The position numbers and the translations under genes are program-made. Positions 1 through 8,715 of a stretch of 64,000 nt of DNA are shown one piece after another; position 1 is the stretch's first letter; each line of letters begins with the position of its first letter. The stretch is from assembly GCF_003335675.1 (NCBI RefSeq), contig NZ_QPHL01000016.1, positions 310,001 through 374,000 on the forward strand, in the 5' to 3' direction. The notes below the pieces were generated by a model. The model had not been told where the DNA came from and made no database searches. It saw nothing but the letters and a program-made list of their open reading frames with translations. This DNA is from Winogradskyella sp. KYW1333. Its GTDB lineage: Bacteria > Bacteroidota > Bacteroidia > Flavobacteriales > Flavobacteriaceae.

Positions 1-884
1 ATGTAGCATGTGGATTCGATGTATTAGGATTCTGCCTAGATTCTATAGGTGATTACATGGTTATTCGAAAAACTACAGAAAAAGGCATTAAAATCACAAA
101 AATTGAAGGATTTGATTTACCGTACGAAACTGAGAAAAATGTTGCTGGAGTTTCTGCACAGGCCTTATATAATGATCTAAGACCAGAATGTGGTTTTGAA
201 ATAGAAATCCATAAAAAAATTAAGCCTGGAAGCGGAATTGGTAGTAGTGCGGCAAGTGCCTCTGGAAGCGTTTATGGTATAAATGAATTACTTGGTAGAC
301 CATACGATAAAACACAATTAACCTATTTTGCAATGCAAGGTGAAGCACTCGCTAGTCAATGTGAGCATGCAGACAACTTGGCACCTGGTATTTTTGGAGG
401 GTTTACACTGGTGAAGTCCACTAAACCACTAAAGATATTACCTCTACCCACCCCCTCTGATTTGTTTGCAACTCTTATTCATCCCCAAATTGAAGTAAAA
501 ACAGTAGATTCTAGGGCTGTATTGCCAAAGGTGGTCCCATTAGAAAATGCCATAACACAATGGGCAAATGTTGGTAGTTTAATTCATGCATTGCATACTT
601 CAGATTATGATTTATTACAAGAATCACTAATTGATGTAATAATTGAACCACATAGAAAAAAACTTATTCCTTATTTTGAGGATGTAAAAGCAAATGCATT
701 GAGAGCTGGTGCTCTAGGATGTGCAATTTCTGGTTCAGGACCTTCAATATTTGCCTTGTGTAAAAGATTGGAAACTGCCGAACAAGTTGAGGAAGCCATG
801 CATAATGTCTATTCAAAATCAGGCATTGCATTTGAAACCTATGTTTCTAAAATTAATATTGAAGGTATTAAAATTGTAAAATGA
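1..884 (+). CDS. thrB: Homoserine kinase, 5' end outside the window
   Basis: Homoserine kinase (GHMP family) phosphorylates L-homoserine with ATP in threonine synthesis in the cytoplasm. The frame is open from base 3 with no start inside the window: it begins VACGFDVLGFCLDSIGDY, which is the conserved N-terminal segment of ThrB, so the ATG at 57 is internal and the real start lies upstream. The GHMP ATP-binding loop is visible as GSGIGSSAASASG near 235-275, and the C-terminal SGSGPSIFALC motif near 730-760. The stop overlaps the thrC start by ATGA (881-884), which indicates translational coupling in a thr operon. Only the first residues are missing. Family assignment is secure. Confidence 0.96.
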   Translation, partial: VACGFDVLGFCLDSIGDYMVIRKTTEKGIKITKIEGFDLPYETEKNVAGVSAQALYNDLRPECGFEIEIHKKIKPGSGIGSSAASASGSVYGINELLGRPYDKTQLTYFAMQGEALASQCEHADNLAPGIFGGFTLVKSTKPLKILPLPTPSDLFATLIHPQIEVKTVDSRAVLPKVVPLENAITQWANVGSLIHALHTSDYDLLQESLIDVIIEPHRKKLIPYFEDVKANALRAGALGCAISGSGPSIFALCKRLETAEQVEEAMHNVYSKSGIAFETYVSKINIEGIKIVK

Positions 885-2173
885 AATATTACTCATTAAA
901 TAAAAAAGCACAGGATACAAATTTCAAGGAAGCTGTTGTTAGAGGATTAGCGCCAGACAAAGGATTGTATTTTCCAGAATCAATTACGCCACTTCCAAAG
1001 TCTTTTTTTGATACCATTGAAGAAAAATCAAATGCAGATATCGCTTTTGAAGCCATAAAGCAATTTATAGTTCCTGAGATACCAGAAGATATTTTAAAAA
1101 CAATTGTAGAAGAAACTCTCAATTTTGATTTTCCGGTTGTAAAATTAAATGAGCAAATATCAACATTAGAATTATTCCATGGTCCAACTATGGCTTTCAA
1201 GGATGTAGGCGCACGTTTTATGGCGAGATGCTTGGGCTACTTTAACAAATCAAATACTAATGAAGTAACCGTGTTAGTTGCTACTTCTGGTGATACTGGA
1301 GGTGCGGTTGCCAATGGTTTTTTAGGAGTTAAAGGTGTTAAAGTGGTAATCCTATACCCTTCTGGTAAGGTTAGTGAAATTCAAGAAAAACAATTAACCA
1401 CTCTCGGTCAAAATATTACAGCTTTAGAAGTAAAGGGTGTTTTTGATGATTGTCAAGATATGGTTAAAAAAGCTTTCATAGATAAAGAATTAACCAGAAA
1501 AATGCAATTGACTTCGGCTAACTCAATAAACATAGCTCGTTGGCTACCTCAGTTATTTTATTATCTAATTGCATACAAACAACTTAAATCTAAATATAAT
1601 TCAGTCGCCTTCTCCGTACCTAGTGGTAATTTTGGAAATATCTGCGCAGGTATGGTCGCTCAAAAATTAGGTTTACCAGTAAAGCATTTCATAGCATCAA
1701 ATAATGCAAATGATACCGTTGTCAATTATATGGAAACCATGACTTATGATCCAAAGCCATCGGTACAGACAATAAGTAATGCTATGGATGTGGGCAACCC
1801 TAGTAATTTTATTAGAATTCAAGAATTACATGATAATGATTTTAATGCTTTAAAATCCAATTTAACGTCCTATAGCTATTCAGATGATGAGACCAAAGAA
1901 GCTCTCCTAGAAATTTTTAATAAGTATTGTTACATTGCTGATCCTCATGGTGCTGTTGGTTATTTAGGCGCAAAGAAATATTTAAAATCAAATGAAAACG
2001 ATCATGTCGTATTTTTAGAAACTGCTCACCCTACCAAGTTTTTGGATGTGGTTAAAGAAGTAATAAAAGAACAAATTCCTTTACCACCACAGATAAAGGC
2101 TATAATGGACAATGAAAAGAAAGCTATATCTATTAGCAATTATGGTGAATTTAAGCGTTTTTTACTTGCCTGA
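881..2173 (+). CDS. thrC: Threonine synthase
   Basis: This PLP enzyme converts O-phosphohomoserine to L-threonine, the last step of the pathway. The protein has 430 aa, the usual length of the longer bacterial class. The N-terminal YYSLN and the motif LFHGPTMAFKDVGARF hold the PLP lysine at about residue 107. SGDTGGAVANGF and SVPSGNFGN are the phosphate-binding segments, and CYIADPHGAVGY lies near the C-terminus. The start overlaps the thrB stop by four bases, so both are read from one transcript with phosphorylation directly before the synthase step. No terminator is obvious, but the 278 bases downstream are very AT-rich. Confidence 0.97.
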   Translation: MKYYSLNKKAQDTNFKEAVVRGLAPDKGLYFPESITPLPKSFFDTIEEKSNADIAFEAIKQFIVPEIPEDILKTIVEETLNFDFPVVKLNEQISTLELFHGPTMAFKDVGARFMARCLGYFNKSNTNEVTVLVATSGDTGGAVANGFLGVKGVKVVILYPSGKVSEIQEKQLTTLGQNITALEVKGVFDDCQDMVKKAFIDKELTRKMQLTSANSINIARWLPQLFYYLIAYKQLKSKYNSVAFSVPSGNFGNICAGMVAQKLGLPVKHFIASNNANDTVVNYMETMTYDPKPSVQTISNAMDVGNPSNFIRIQELHDNDFNALKSNLTSYSYSDDETKEALLEIFNKYCYIADPHGAVGYLGAKKYLKSNENDHVVFLETAHPTKFLDVVKEVIKEQIPLPPQIKAIMDNEKKAISISNYGEFKRFLLA

Positions 2174-2285
2174 TTTATACAAATAATTGTCTCAAAATAA
2201 ACTTACTTATATTTTTACATTATAATTTTTTATCATTTTTAAAAAAAACAATAATTATTTATTTTTTTATTTCTGGACCTAAAAC

Positions 2286-2393
2286 TTACAGGTACTGGCT
2301 ATCTTCCAAATAATAACCAAGAATTATTAATGTACCGTAAAACATTTTAGAATCGAGAAAGTCAAAGTTAAAAGTTATAGCTTCTTCAAACAT
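2286..2393 (-). CDS. Possible 35-aa small protein, unknown
   Basis: This short open frame lies in the thrC to 2452 gap. It starts with ATG at 2393, preceded six bases upstream by the purine-rich GGAGAAAG, and codes for 35 residues beginning MFEEAITFNFDFLDSKMFYG and ending YLEDSQYL. The composition (acidic and aromatic, a second Met at residue 17) looks more protein-like than the surrounding AT-rich spacer. It could also be the remnant of a longer lost gene or chance. I recognise no family. Confidence 0.22.
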   Translation of the reverse strand: MFEEAITFNFDFLDSKMFYGTLIILGYYLEDSQYL

Positions 2394-2451
2394 CTTCTTT
2401 CTCCAATGAATTAGAATAATTACATTTATATGCAATTAATCCTGAAAGCAC

Positions 2452-3537
2452 ATGAAAATTGTATTTACATTACTTAACTACTTTTCTTGTTTTTTAATTC
2501 TAACCGCCCAAACTTATACTTTGGTTACTGGCTTAGATGCTGCACTTGAAGAGACTTCAGGATTGCTTTATCTCAATAACACTGTAATCACTCACAACGA
2601 TTCTGGTAATTCAAATCAACTATTTGATATTAATACCACCGATGGTTCAATTACAAGAACAGTTACTATATCAAATGCTACAAATGTAGATTGGGAAGAT
2701 TTGGCTTATGATGATACGTATATTTATATTGCTGATATTGGAAATAATACAGGTTCGAGAACAGATTTAAAAATTTACCGTGTATTACGCTCTGATTACG
2801 TCAATAACACAAGTGTTATTGCAGAAATTATCAATTATAGTTATAGCAATCAAGTAGACTTTACACCTAGCGCTTTTGCAACGAATTTTGATGCAGAGGC
2901 TTTAATCCATTTTAATAACAAACTCTATATTTTTACAAAAAACTGGATTGATGCAAAAACCAATGTATATGAATTATCAAAAAGTCCTGGGACACATTCT
3001 GCCACATTAGTAGATTCAATAGATTCTCAGGGATTGATTACAGGGTCTTCATATAATAGTATCAACGGAGATGTAATGCTTTGTGGTTATGATGGTCTTG
3101 GTTCATTTTTATTACAATTAAGCGATTTTAATAGTGGGATTTTCTCAAACGGAACTTTATTAAAAACGGCTATTGCTATACCAACAAATTACTCCCAGCA
3201 AACTGAAGGAATTACATTCTATAGAACAGATGAATACTACATTAGTGCTGAAAAAGCTTCAAGTGATTTGAACGGTTTATATAGCTTCAACATAGCTACG
3301 TTATCAGATACTGAGTTTAATGATAGTCAAATAAGTTTTTACCCTAATCCTGCTGAAACAGAATTAATTATAAATAAGAAGAATTGTACAACAGAAATTT
3401 ACACCCTAACCGGTAAACTTATAAAAACAACATCAAAGTCAAAAATTGATATTTCAGAATTATCTAAAGGTGTTTATCTGATTAAAATAAAGGATTCTAA
3501 TAATGGGTATTTAACTAAACAATTATTAATAGATTAG
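2452..3537 (+). CDS. Secreted protein with T9SS C-terminal sorting domain
   Basis: A secreted protein of 361 aa with unknown activity. Residues 1-20 are a signal peptide ending near LTAQT. Residues about 22-270 have repeated beta strands with ISNATNVDWEDLAYD and DIGNNTG, in the style of beta-propeller proteins. From about residue 290 follows a type A Por secretion tail (FYPNPAETELIINKK, then IYTLTGKLI and GVYLIKIKDSN, ending TKQLLID), which is the signal for export across the outer membrane by the type IX system and for cell-surface attachment. It is convergent with holA, overlapping it by four bases. The weak promoter-like box TACATTTA is at 2421. The passenger activity cannot be deduced from sequence alone. 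Confidence 0.85.
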   Translation: MKIVFTLLNYFSCFLILTAQTYTLVTGLDAALEETSGLLYLNNTVITHNDSGNSNQLFDINTTDGSITRTVTISNATNVDWEDLAYDDTYIYIADIGNNTGSRTDLKIYRVLRSDYVNNTSVIAEIINYSYSNQVDFTPSAFATNFDAEALIHFNNKLYIFTKNWIDAKTNVYELSKSPGTHSATLVDSIDSQGLITGSSYNSINGDVMLCGYDGLGSFLLQLSDFNSGIFSNGTLLKTAIAIPTNYSQQTEGITFYRTDEYYISAEKASSDLNGLYSFNIATLSDTEFNDSQISFYPNPAETELIINKKNCTTEIYTLTGKLIKTTSKSKIDISELSKGVYLIKIKDSNNGYLTKQLLID

Positions 3538-4538
3538 TTTAGAATCCTAACCAACAGTTCTTTGAGTAAATCCCCTTGAGGTACTGCACTAGCGCCAACC
3601 CCCTTCCCTTTTACATCAAAATCTCTCAATAAAGCAATAACCGTACTCACTTTTTTCATCGGATAATTACGTGCGGCTGTTAAATATTCATTAACAAAAT
3701 AGGGATTAATTCTCAGGGCTGATGCCACACTTCGTGGTGTTTTATCATTCATTCCATGCAAGTGTAATAACTGGGAGAAAAAGCTAAATAACAACGAAAT
3801 AGTAACAACCATTGGGTTATCCTTTGGGTTATCCGCAAAATACTTGGCTATACGATGCGCCTTCACTATATCTTTATCTCCAACAGCCTTGCGTAACTCA
3901 AAATTATTGAAGTCCTTACTGATTCCAATATTTTCTTCAATATGCTCTGGTGTTATTTGAGTTCCCTCAGGTAATACAATTTTCAGTTTATTAAGTTCAT
4001 TGTCAATTTTACTCAAATCTGTTCCTAAAAACTCAACTAGCATTTGTGATGCCTTGGGTGAAATATTGTAATTCTGTCCTGCCAATATTCTTCTAATCCA
4101 CTCAGCAACTTGATTTTCATATAGTTTTTTGCTTTCAAAAACAAAACCTGTTTTATTTAAGGTTTTATATAGTGCTTTACGCTTGTCTAATTTTTTATAC
4201 TTAAAGTTAATTACTAGAATGGTCGTTGGTTGAGGGTTTTCAGCATAACTAGCCAATTTTTCAATTGTTCTACTTAAATCTTGTGCCTCCTTAACGATTA
4301 CTACCTGGTAATCTGCCATCATAGGAAATCTCTTTGAATTACTGATAATATCATCAATAGTCACATCCCTTCCATACAGCACCATTTGATTAAAACCTTT
4401 CTCAGCTTCATCTAAGATATTATTCTCTATAAATTCTGAAATCTTATCGATATAATAAGGCTCCTCACCCATTAAAAAATAGATGGGTTTAAGATTACCA
4501 TTTTTAATCTCAGATACTAATTGTTTAACCTCCTTCAA
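3534..4538 (-). CDS. holA: DNA polymerase III subunit delta
   Basis: The delta subunit of the clamp loader opens the beta sliding clamp during replication. The 334 aa match the family length. The N-terminal segment KPIYFLMGEEPYYIDKI and the beta-binding part GFNQMVLYGRD are typical of bacteroidal HolA, followed by a RuvB-like AAA+ module without a working P-loop and the C-terminal helical collar (NPMVVTISLLFSFFSQLL). The likely start is the TTG at 4538, since no in-frame ATG precedes the conserved N-terminus. The gene is divergent from the next gene across only 81 bases, and both use non-ATG starts. Confidence 0.93.
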   Translation of the reverse strand: MKEVKQLVSEIKNGNLKPIYFLMGEEPYYIDKISEFIENNILDEAEKGFNQMVLYGRDVTIDDIISNSKRFPMMADYQVVIVKEAQDLSRTIEKLASYAENPQPTTILVINFKYKKLDKRKALYKTLNKTGFVFESKKLYENQVAEWIRRILAGQNYNISPKASQMLVEFLGTDLSKIDNELNKLKIVLPEGTQITPEHIEENIGISKDFNNFELRKAVGDKDIVKAHRIAKYFADNPKDNPMVVTISLLFSFFSQLLHLHGMNDKTPRSVASALRINPYFVNEYLTAARNYPMKKVSTVIALLRDFDVKGKGVGASAVPQGDLLKELLVRILN

Positions 4539-4607
4539 TTGCAGATACTGTATTATTTATTAGTTAAAATTTCGACAGAAAATTAACTTTAAATATTTTT
4601 AAAATTA

Positions 4608-4615
4608 TAATTTTG
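4608..4615 (+). promoter_or_regulatory. TAnnTTTG-type -7 box directly before a GTG start
   Basis: TAATTTTG matches the Bacteroidota sigma-A -7 consensus TAnnTTTG. It ends only four bases before the GTG at 4620, so transcription should start at or close to the start codon. A clear -33 TTTG is not seen. Inferred from consensus only. Confidence 0.5.
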
Positions 4616-4619
4616 TTAG

Positions 4620-5069
4620 GTGCAAGATCTTAACTTTCCAAAGTTTAAATACCGTCTCAAAAGTAAAGAAAATAAAGTTTCTATTTTTGATGTTATTAGG
4701 AAAAAATTTATCATTCTTCAACCAGAAGAATGGGTAAGACAACATTGTATTCATTATTTGATAAATACCAAAAAATACCCAAAATCTTTGATTAATGTTG
4801 AGAAGGAATTAGTTGTTAATGGATTAAAAAAACGATACGACATTGTAATTTTTAATTCTGATGGTAGTATACATTTAATAGTAGAATGCAAATCGCCTTC
4901 TATTGATATTTCTCAATCTACTTTTGATCAGATTGCCAGATACAATCTAGCATTGAATGCTTCTTATATAATGGTAACAAATGGTTTAAATCATTATTAT
5001 TGCCAAATGGACCTTGTTGGGGAACGATATACATTTTTAAAAGATATCCCGAGTTACAAAGAATGGTGA
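4620..5069 (+). CDS. Stand-alone HsdR N-terminal domain (PD-(D/E)XK nuclease-like) protein
   Basis: A 149-aa protein that is a single restriction type I HsdR N-terminal-like domain (HSDR_N_2 type). The catalytic signature of the PD-(D/E)XK fold is kept: RYDIVIF supplies the Asp and LIVECKSP the ExK pair at about residues 93-95. No hsdM, hsdS or helicase part lies nearby, so this is not a type I system. Such single-domain proteins next to holA are common in flavobacteria and have no established role. The start is GTG, chosen because the MQDLNFP beginning is the conserved N-terminus of the family. The end overlaps the glycosyltransferase by seven bases. Confidence 0.8.
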   Translation: MQDLNFPKFKYRLKSKENKVSIFDVIRKKFIILQPEEWVRQHCIHYLINTKKYPKSLINVEKELVVNGLKKRYDIVIFNSDGSIHLIVECKSPSIDISQSTFDQIARYNLALNASYIMVTNGLNHYYCQMDLVGERYTFLKDIPSYKEW

Positions 5070-6061
5070 AATACGGATTAAATGACATAGCGATAGTTAT
5101 AATTAATTGGAATGGTCAAGACCTTCTTGAGCGTTTCCTTCCTCAGGTAGTGGACTATTCAAAGGGATCTAAGATCTATCTTGCAGATAATGCCTCAACA
5201 GATGATTCAGTAGAGTTTGTTAAGGAGCGTTTTCCTAGCATTAAAATAATTCAGAATCAAACAAATGGTGGATATGCTAAAGGGTATAATGATGCATTAA
5301 AACATGTTGATGAGCCTATATTATGTCTACTTAATAGTGATATTGAAGTTTCTGAGAATTGGTTGGTTTCGATAAATGAGGAATTTAATTTAGATAATAA
5401 TATTGCCATAATTCAACCTAAAATATTAGACTACAATAAAAGGGAGTACTTTGAATACGCTGGTGCTGCTGGTGGTTTTATAGATAAATATGGTTATCCT
5501 TATTGCCGTGGCAGAATATTTGAAACCATTGAACAAGATAAAGGCCAATACAATGATAATTGTGAGATTTTTTGGGCTTCTGGCGCATGTTTCTTCATTA
5601 AGAATGATGTTTTTAAATCCTTAAATGGTTTTGACGAATCCTATTTTGCACATATGGAAGAAATAGATTTGTGCTGGCGTTCATTTAATAATGGACATAT
5701 TGCTAAATTTGTAGGAGATTCTTGTGTTTATCATGTTGGTGGTGCAACTTTAAAAAACACCAATCCTAAAAAAACATTTCTCAATTTTAGAAACAGCCTT
5801 TTCACACTTGCAAAAAATACAGACAGCAAACTATTAGGTAGAATACTTACAAGGATGTTTCTTGATGGATTGGCGGCTATTAGATTCCTATTTCAGCTTA
5901 AGCCTTTATTTTTTATTGCGGTATTAAAGGCACACTTTGCATTTTACCTTAGCTTAAGTCGAATTTTAAAAGTAAGAAGCATATCATCAAAACGACCAGA
6001 TTATTTTAAGAAAAATTCAATTGTATGGTCTTATTTTATCGAAAAAAAGAAAACTTTTTAA
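5063..6061 (+). CDS. Glycosyltransferase family 2
   Basis: A 332-aa GT-A fold glycosyltransferase of the rhamnosyltransferase-like GT2 group. It starts IAIVIINWNGQDLLERFLP (nucleotide-binding strand). LADNASTDDS and NGGYAKGYNDAL follow, and LLNSDIEV carries the metal-binding DxD-like motif. FWASGACFFIKNDVF and GFDESYFAHMEEIDLCWR are the acceptor-site and ED motifs. The C-terminal part (about 270-310) has a hydrophobic stretch that may sit on the inner membrane. I place the start at the ATG at 5063, not at 5000, because the conserved domain begins right after it; this gives a 7-base overlap with the previous gene. The substrate sugar is unknown. Confidence 0.9.
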   Translation: MVKYGLNDIAIVIINWNGQDLLERFLPQVVDYSKGSKIYLADNASTDDSVEFVKERFPSIKIIQNQTNGGYAKGYNDALKHVDEPILCLLNSDIEVSENWLVSINEEFNLDNNIAIIQPKILDYNKREYFEYAGAAGGFIDKYGYPYCRGRIFETIEQDKGQYNDNCEIFWASGACFFIKNDVFKSLNGFDESYFAHMEEIDLCWRSFNNGHIAKFVGDSCVYHVGGATLKNTNPKKTFLNFRNSLFTLAKNTDSKLLGRILTRMFLDGLAAIRFLFQLKPLFFIAVLKAHFAFYLSLSRILKVRSISSKRPDYFKKNSIVWSYFIEKKKTF

Positions 6062-6120
6062 TTGTTTATAAAACTGTTAAAAAATTTGTTAATCCGTGTA
6101 GTTCCCTGTTTTCTTTTCTA

Positions 6121-6128
6121 TAATTTTG
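6121..6128 (+). promoter_or_regulatory. TAnnTTTG -7 box before the OmpA-family gene
   Basis: TAATTTTG fits the Bacteroidota -7 consensus and stands 37 bases before the ATG at 6166, leaving a short leader. No clear -33 TTG at the standard spacing. Confidence 0.45.
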
Positions 6129-6165
6129 AGCAGTTATATTTATCAATTTAAACATAATACTGATT

Positions 6166-7023
6166 ATGAAAAAACTAATGTTATTAAGCATTTTTTCAAT
6201 GGTGCTATTAGCATCTTGTGTGTCTAAAAAAGAATACCTAGCACTTGAGGAGAAACAGAAGGAAACAGAAGATTTATTGAATTCTGCAACGGTAAAATTA
6301 AATAAATGTCTTTCTGATGCGGCGGCAGCAAACGCAAGAGTTGAAACGATGAAAGATCAGTTATCTGATTTACGTAAAGCAAATCAAGATTTAATTGATA
6401 CCAAAGGAAATTTAACCACGTTAACACAAAAAGGTGCGGAAAATCTTGAAAAATCTCTTGAAAGCTTAAAAGAAAAAGATTTAAAAATTTCTCGTTTACA
6501 AGATGCCTTGACTAAAAAAGATAGCGTAACACTTGCAATAGTATCTAGTTTAAAGAAAGAAGTAGGAATAAACGATCCTGATATTGAAGTAAATGTTGAA
6601 AAAGGTGTTGTGTTTATTTCTATTGCTGATAAGCTTTTATTCAAAAGCGGTAGTTACAACGTAACGGATAGAGCTAAAGAAGTATTAGGTAAAGTCGCTA
6701 AAGTCATTAATAGCAAACCTGATTTTGAAGCAATGGTAGAATCACATACAGATAACAAATCTTACAGCAAACCTCCATTACTAGATAATTGGGATTTGAG
6801 TGTTAAGCGTGCAACTTCGGTTGTTCGAGTTTTGGAAGAACTGAAGGTTAATCCTCAACAACTGATCGCAGCAGGTCGCAGTTATTATGTACCATTAGTA
6901 GAAAATGATACAGCTGAAAACAGAGCAAAAAACAGACGTACACGAATTATTGTATTACCAAAAATTGATCAGTTCTATGAAATGATAGAACAAGAAATGA
7001 AAAATCTTTCTGCTGAAAATTAA
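6166..7023 (+). CDS. OmpA-family lipoprotein with coiled coil
   Basis: A 285-aa lipoprotein. Residues 1-17 form a lipoprotein signal peptide with lipobox LLASC (Cys18). Residues about 22-120 are a long coiled coil rich in Lys, Glu, Ala and Leu. Residues about 135-275 are an OmpA-like peptidoglycan-binding domain with LLFKSGSYNVTDRAKEVL, MVESHTDN and NRAKNRRTRIIVLP. It should tether the outer membrane to peptidoglycan. It is followed by a strong intrinsic terminator and preceded by its own promoter box, so it is likely monocistronic. Confidence 0.93.
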   Translation: MKKLMLLSIFSMVLLASCVSKKEYLALEEKQKETEDLLNSATVKLNKCLSDAAAANARVETMKDQLSDLRKANQDLIDTKGNLTTLTQKGAENLEKSLESLKEKDLKISRLQDALTKKDSVTLAIVSSLKKEVGINDPDIEVNVEKGVVFISIADKLLFKSGSYNVTDRAKEVLGKVAKVINSKPDFEAMVESHTDNKSYSKPPLLDNWDLSVKRATSVVRVLEELKVNPQQLIAAGRSYYVPLVENDTAENRAKNRRTRIIVLPKIDQFYEMIEQEMKNLSAEN

Positions 7024-7030
7024 TATAAAC

Positions 7031-7538
7031 TTATATTATAATATAAACCCGATACTTCCGTATCGGGTTTTTTAATTTTAGAGATAAGTCTTTAATAATC
7101 TCAGGTAACAAGGCAATAGCAGTCAATACCACGTCATTGCTATTTTTACTATTACTACCAGTGTTTTCAACTATTACCTTAATTGTTTTATTTTGAGAAG
7201 ATTTTGTTTTTGAAGTATTAGGGTTTCTAACCGTAACTACATAATTTTCTGTTTCTTCTTTGAAATTTTCTTTAGCAATCCTATAAGTTGCTTCGATTCC
7301 ATCATCTTAAATGCCTGCTTAAGCATTAAGCCATCTTATGCATTAAATCTATCAGCATAGGATCAATAAGGAAAGTAATATTATGTTTTAGTATTGAATC
7401 AGAACTAATTGAATATTCATCAACCATGAAACTGATAAGATTTTCAATAACGACTGATTTTGTTTCAATATTCTGTTGTTGTGCAAAACTTGTGCTAAAT
7501 ATCGTTAATACTATAATAAATTGGAATAATGTTTTCAT
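7031..7538 (-). pseudogene. Frameshifted secreted-protein gene (relic)
   Basis: The first frame (7538 to 7326) codes for a signal peptide ending SFAQQ and about 50 further residues, then stops after DLMHKMA. Coding-like sequence continues in other frames: first LMLKQAFKMM in a second frame, then from 7306 to 7034 a third frame with 91 open codons (EATYRIAKENFKEETENY, then VVTVRNPNTS, then a Ser/Asn/Lys-rich part and LLPEIIKDLS) ending at a TAA at 7031. Two frameshifts in one original gene for a secreted protein of about 170 aa explain this best. The tail runs through the OmpA gene's terminator, so the original 3' end may be lost too. Sequencing error is an alternative. Family not recognised. 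Confidence 0.5.
7045..7070. terminator. Intrinsic terminator after the OmpA-family gene
   Basis: AAACCCGATAC, loop TTCC, GTATCGGGTTT: a perfect 11-bp stem followed by a T run on the plus strand and preceded by AT-rich sequence on the other side. It lies 22 bases after the stop at 7023. Confidence 0.9.
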
Positions 7539-7624
7539 CTGATTGGCATTTAAAGTTTACATAAAACTATAAGCCAATACCAGAAATTAATAGATAAAAT
7601 GAGTAAACTATGAATCTGATTGAG

Positions 7625-8710
7625 TTAACTGTCCAAAACCATTTTTACGGTTTTATTACGCTGTATTTTCCCATTAACCGTTTCAACAAACTTATCCGTT
7701 ACATAGATTTCCTTAGGAATTTCAAACTTTGTGAGATCTCTAAGATGCTTAATTCTATTGGCAATAGAATCTTTAGAGTCCCTTGGATTTTCAATGATGA
7801 GTACTAATTTTTCACCTAAAGTACCGTCGTCTTCTCCAGCTAGGATAAATCTTTCATCAATTACTGGCTGAAATTTTTTCTCTATTTGCTCCGGAAAAAG
7901 TTTAACACCACCTGAATTTATAACATTATCAAATCTGCCTAATAGTTTAAAGCTAGTATCTGACTTTAAATCCACAATATCATTAGTTACTAACGCTTCT
8001 TCTACTAATTTTGAAGCATTGATAACTAGACAATTCCGCTCGTCCTTATTAAATGAAATATTAGGTAATGCATTAAAAAACTCTTCACCTGTTCCAGATG
8101 TTGACTCCAATCTACGAACGGCAACATGAGTTACAGTTTCTGTCATTCCATAAGTTTCATAAAACTTGGAACTACTATGTTTTATTTGTTCTAATAAGGG
8201 TTTGGTAATCATAGAACCACCAACTATAATGGTCTTAATGTTTTGTGTGTAATTAATAGTGTGCTTTAATTGCAATGGGATCATTGCGCAGAAATCATAT
8301 TTCTTTTCATAGTCAAAAATAGGACGTGCACTAGGCTTAACACAATCAATCTCAAGGCCTAATATAATAGCCCTAACCAACATCATTTTACCAGCAATAT
8401 AATGACTCGGTAAGCAATCCAAAGCAGTATCTCCAGGTTCTAAACCAAAATAATCTCCTGTTGCAATGGCGGAATTTACCATTGCCTGTTTTTTTAATTT
8501 TATGGCCTTAGGTTGACCCGTCGAACCTGACGTAATAACATATAAAAAATCATCTTGATTTAACCAATCAATCAAAAAATTTCCGGTTACCTTTTCATAT
8601 GGTTCACCCTCTTTAATTAAGCTGTAAGCAACTTCTTTTAAGTCTTCATAACTAAAATGAAGTCCGTTTAGCTTAAATCGGTTATGTATTTTATTATATT
8701 TTGGTGTCAT
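7625..8710 (-). CDS. menE: o-Succinylbenzoate-CoA ligase (AMP-binding)
   Basis: An ANL-superfamily enzyme that activates o-succinylbenzoate with ATP and CoA in menaquinone synthesis. The phosphate loop TSGSTGQPKAIKLKK is at about residues 60-74, KFYETYGMTETVTHVA is the aromatic/adenine motif, and LLGRFDNVINSGGVKLFPEQIE is the hinge, with VNGKIQRNK at the C-terminus supplying the catalytic Lys. At 361 aa it is shorter than proteobacterial MenE, as is usual in Bacteroidota. It is the last gene of the menC-CPBP-menE run, five bases after the CPBP stop. Confidence 0.92.
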   Translation of the reverse strand: MTPKYNKIHNRFKLNGLHFSYEDLKEVAYSLIKEGEPYEKVTGNFLIDWLNQDDFLYVITSGSTGQPKAIKLKKQAMVNSAIATGDYFGLEPGDTALDCLPSHYIAGKMMLVRAIILGLEIDCVKPSARPIFDYEKKYDFCAMIPLQLKHTINYTQNIKTIIVGGSMITKPLLEQIKHSSSKFYETYGMTETVTHVAVRRLESTSGTGEEFFNALPNISFNKDERNCLVINASKLVEEALVTNDIVDLKSDTSFKLLGRFDNVINSGGVKLFPEQIEKKFQPVIDERFILAGEDDGTLGEKLVLIIENPRDSKDSIANRIKHLRDLTKFEIPKEIYVTDKFVETVNGKIQRNKTVKMVLDS

Positions 8711-8715
8711 GTATT

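Noticed and set aside
4620..5069. A type I restriction-modification system.
   Set aside because: Only the HsdR N-terminal domain exists. No hsdM, hsdS or helicase motor is near.
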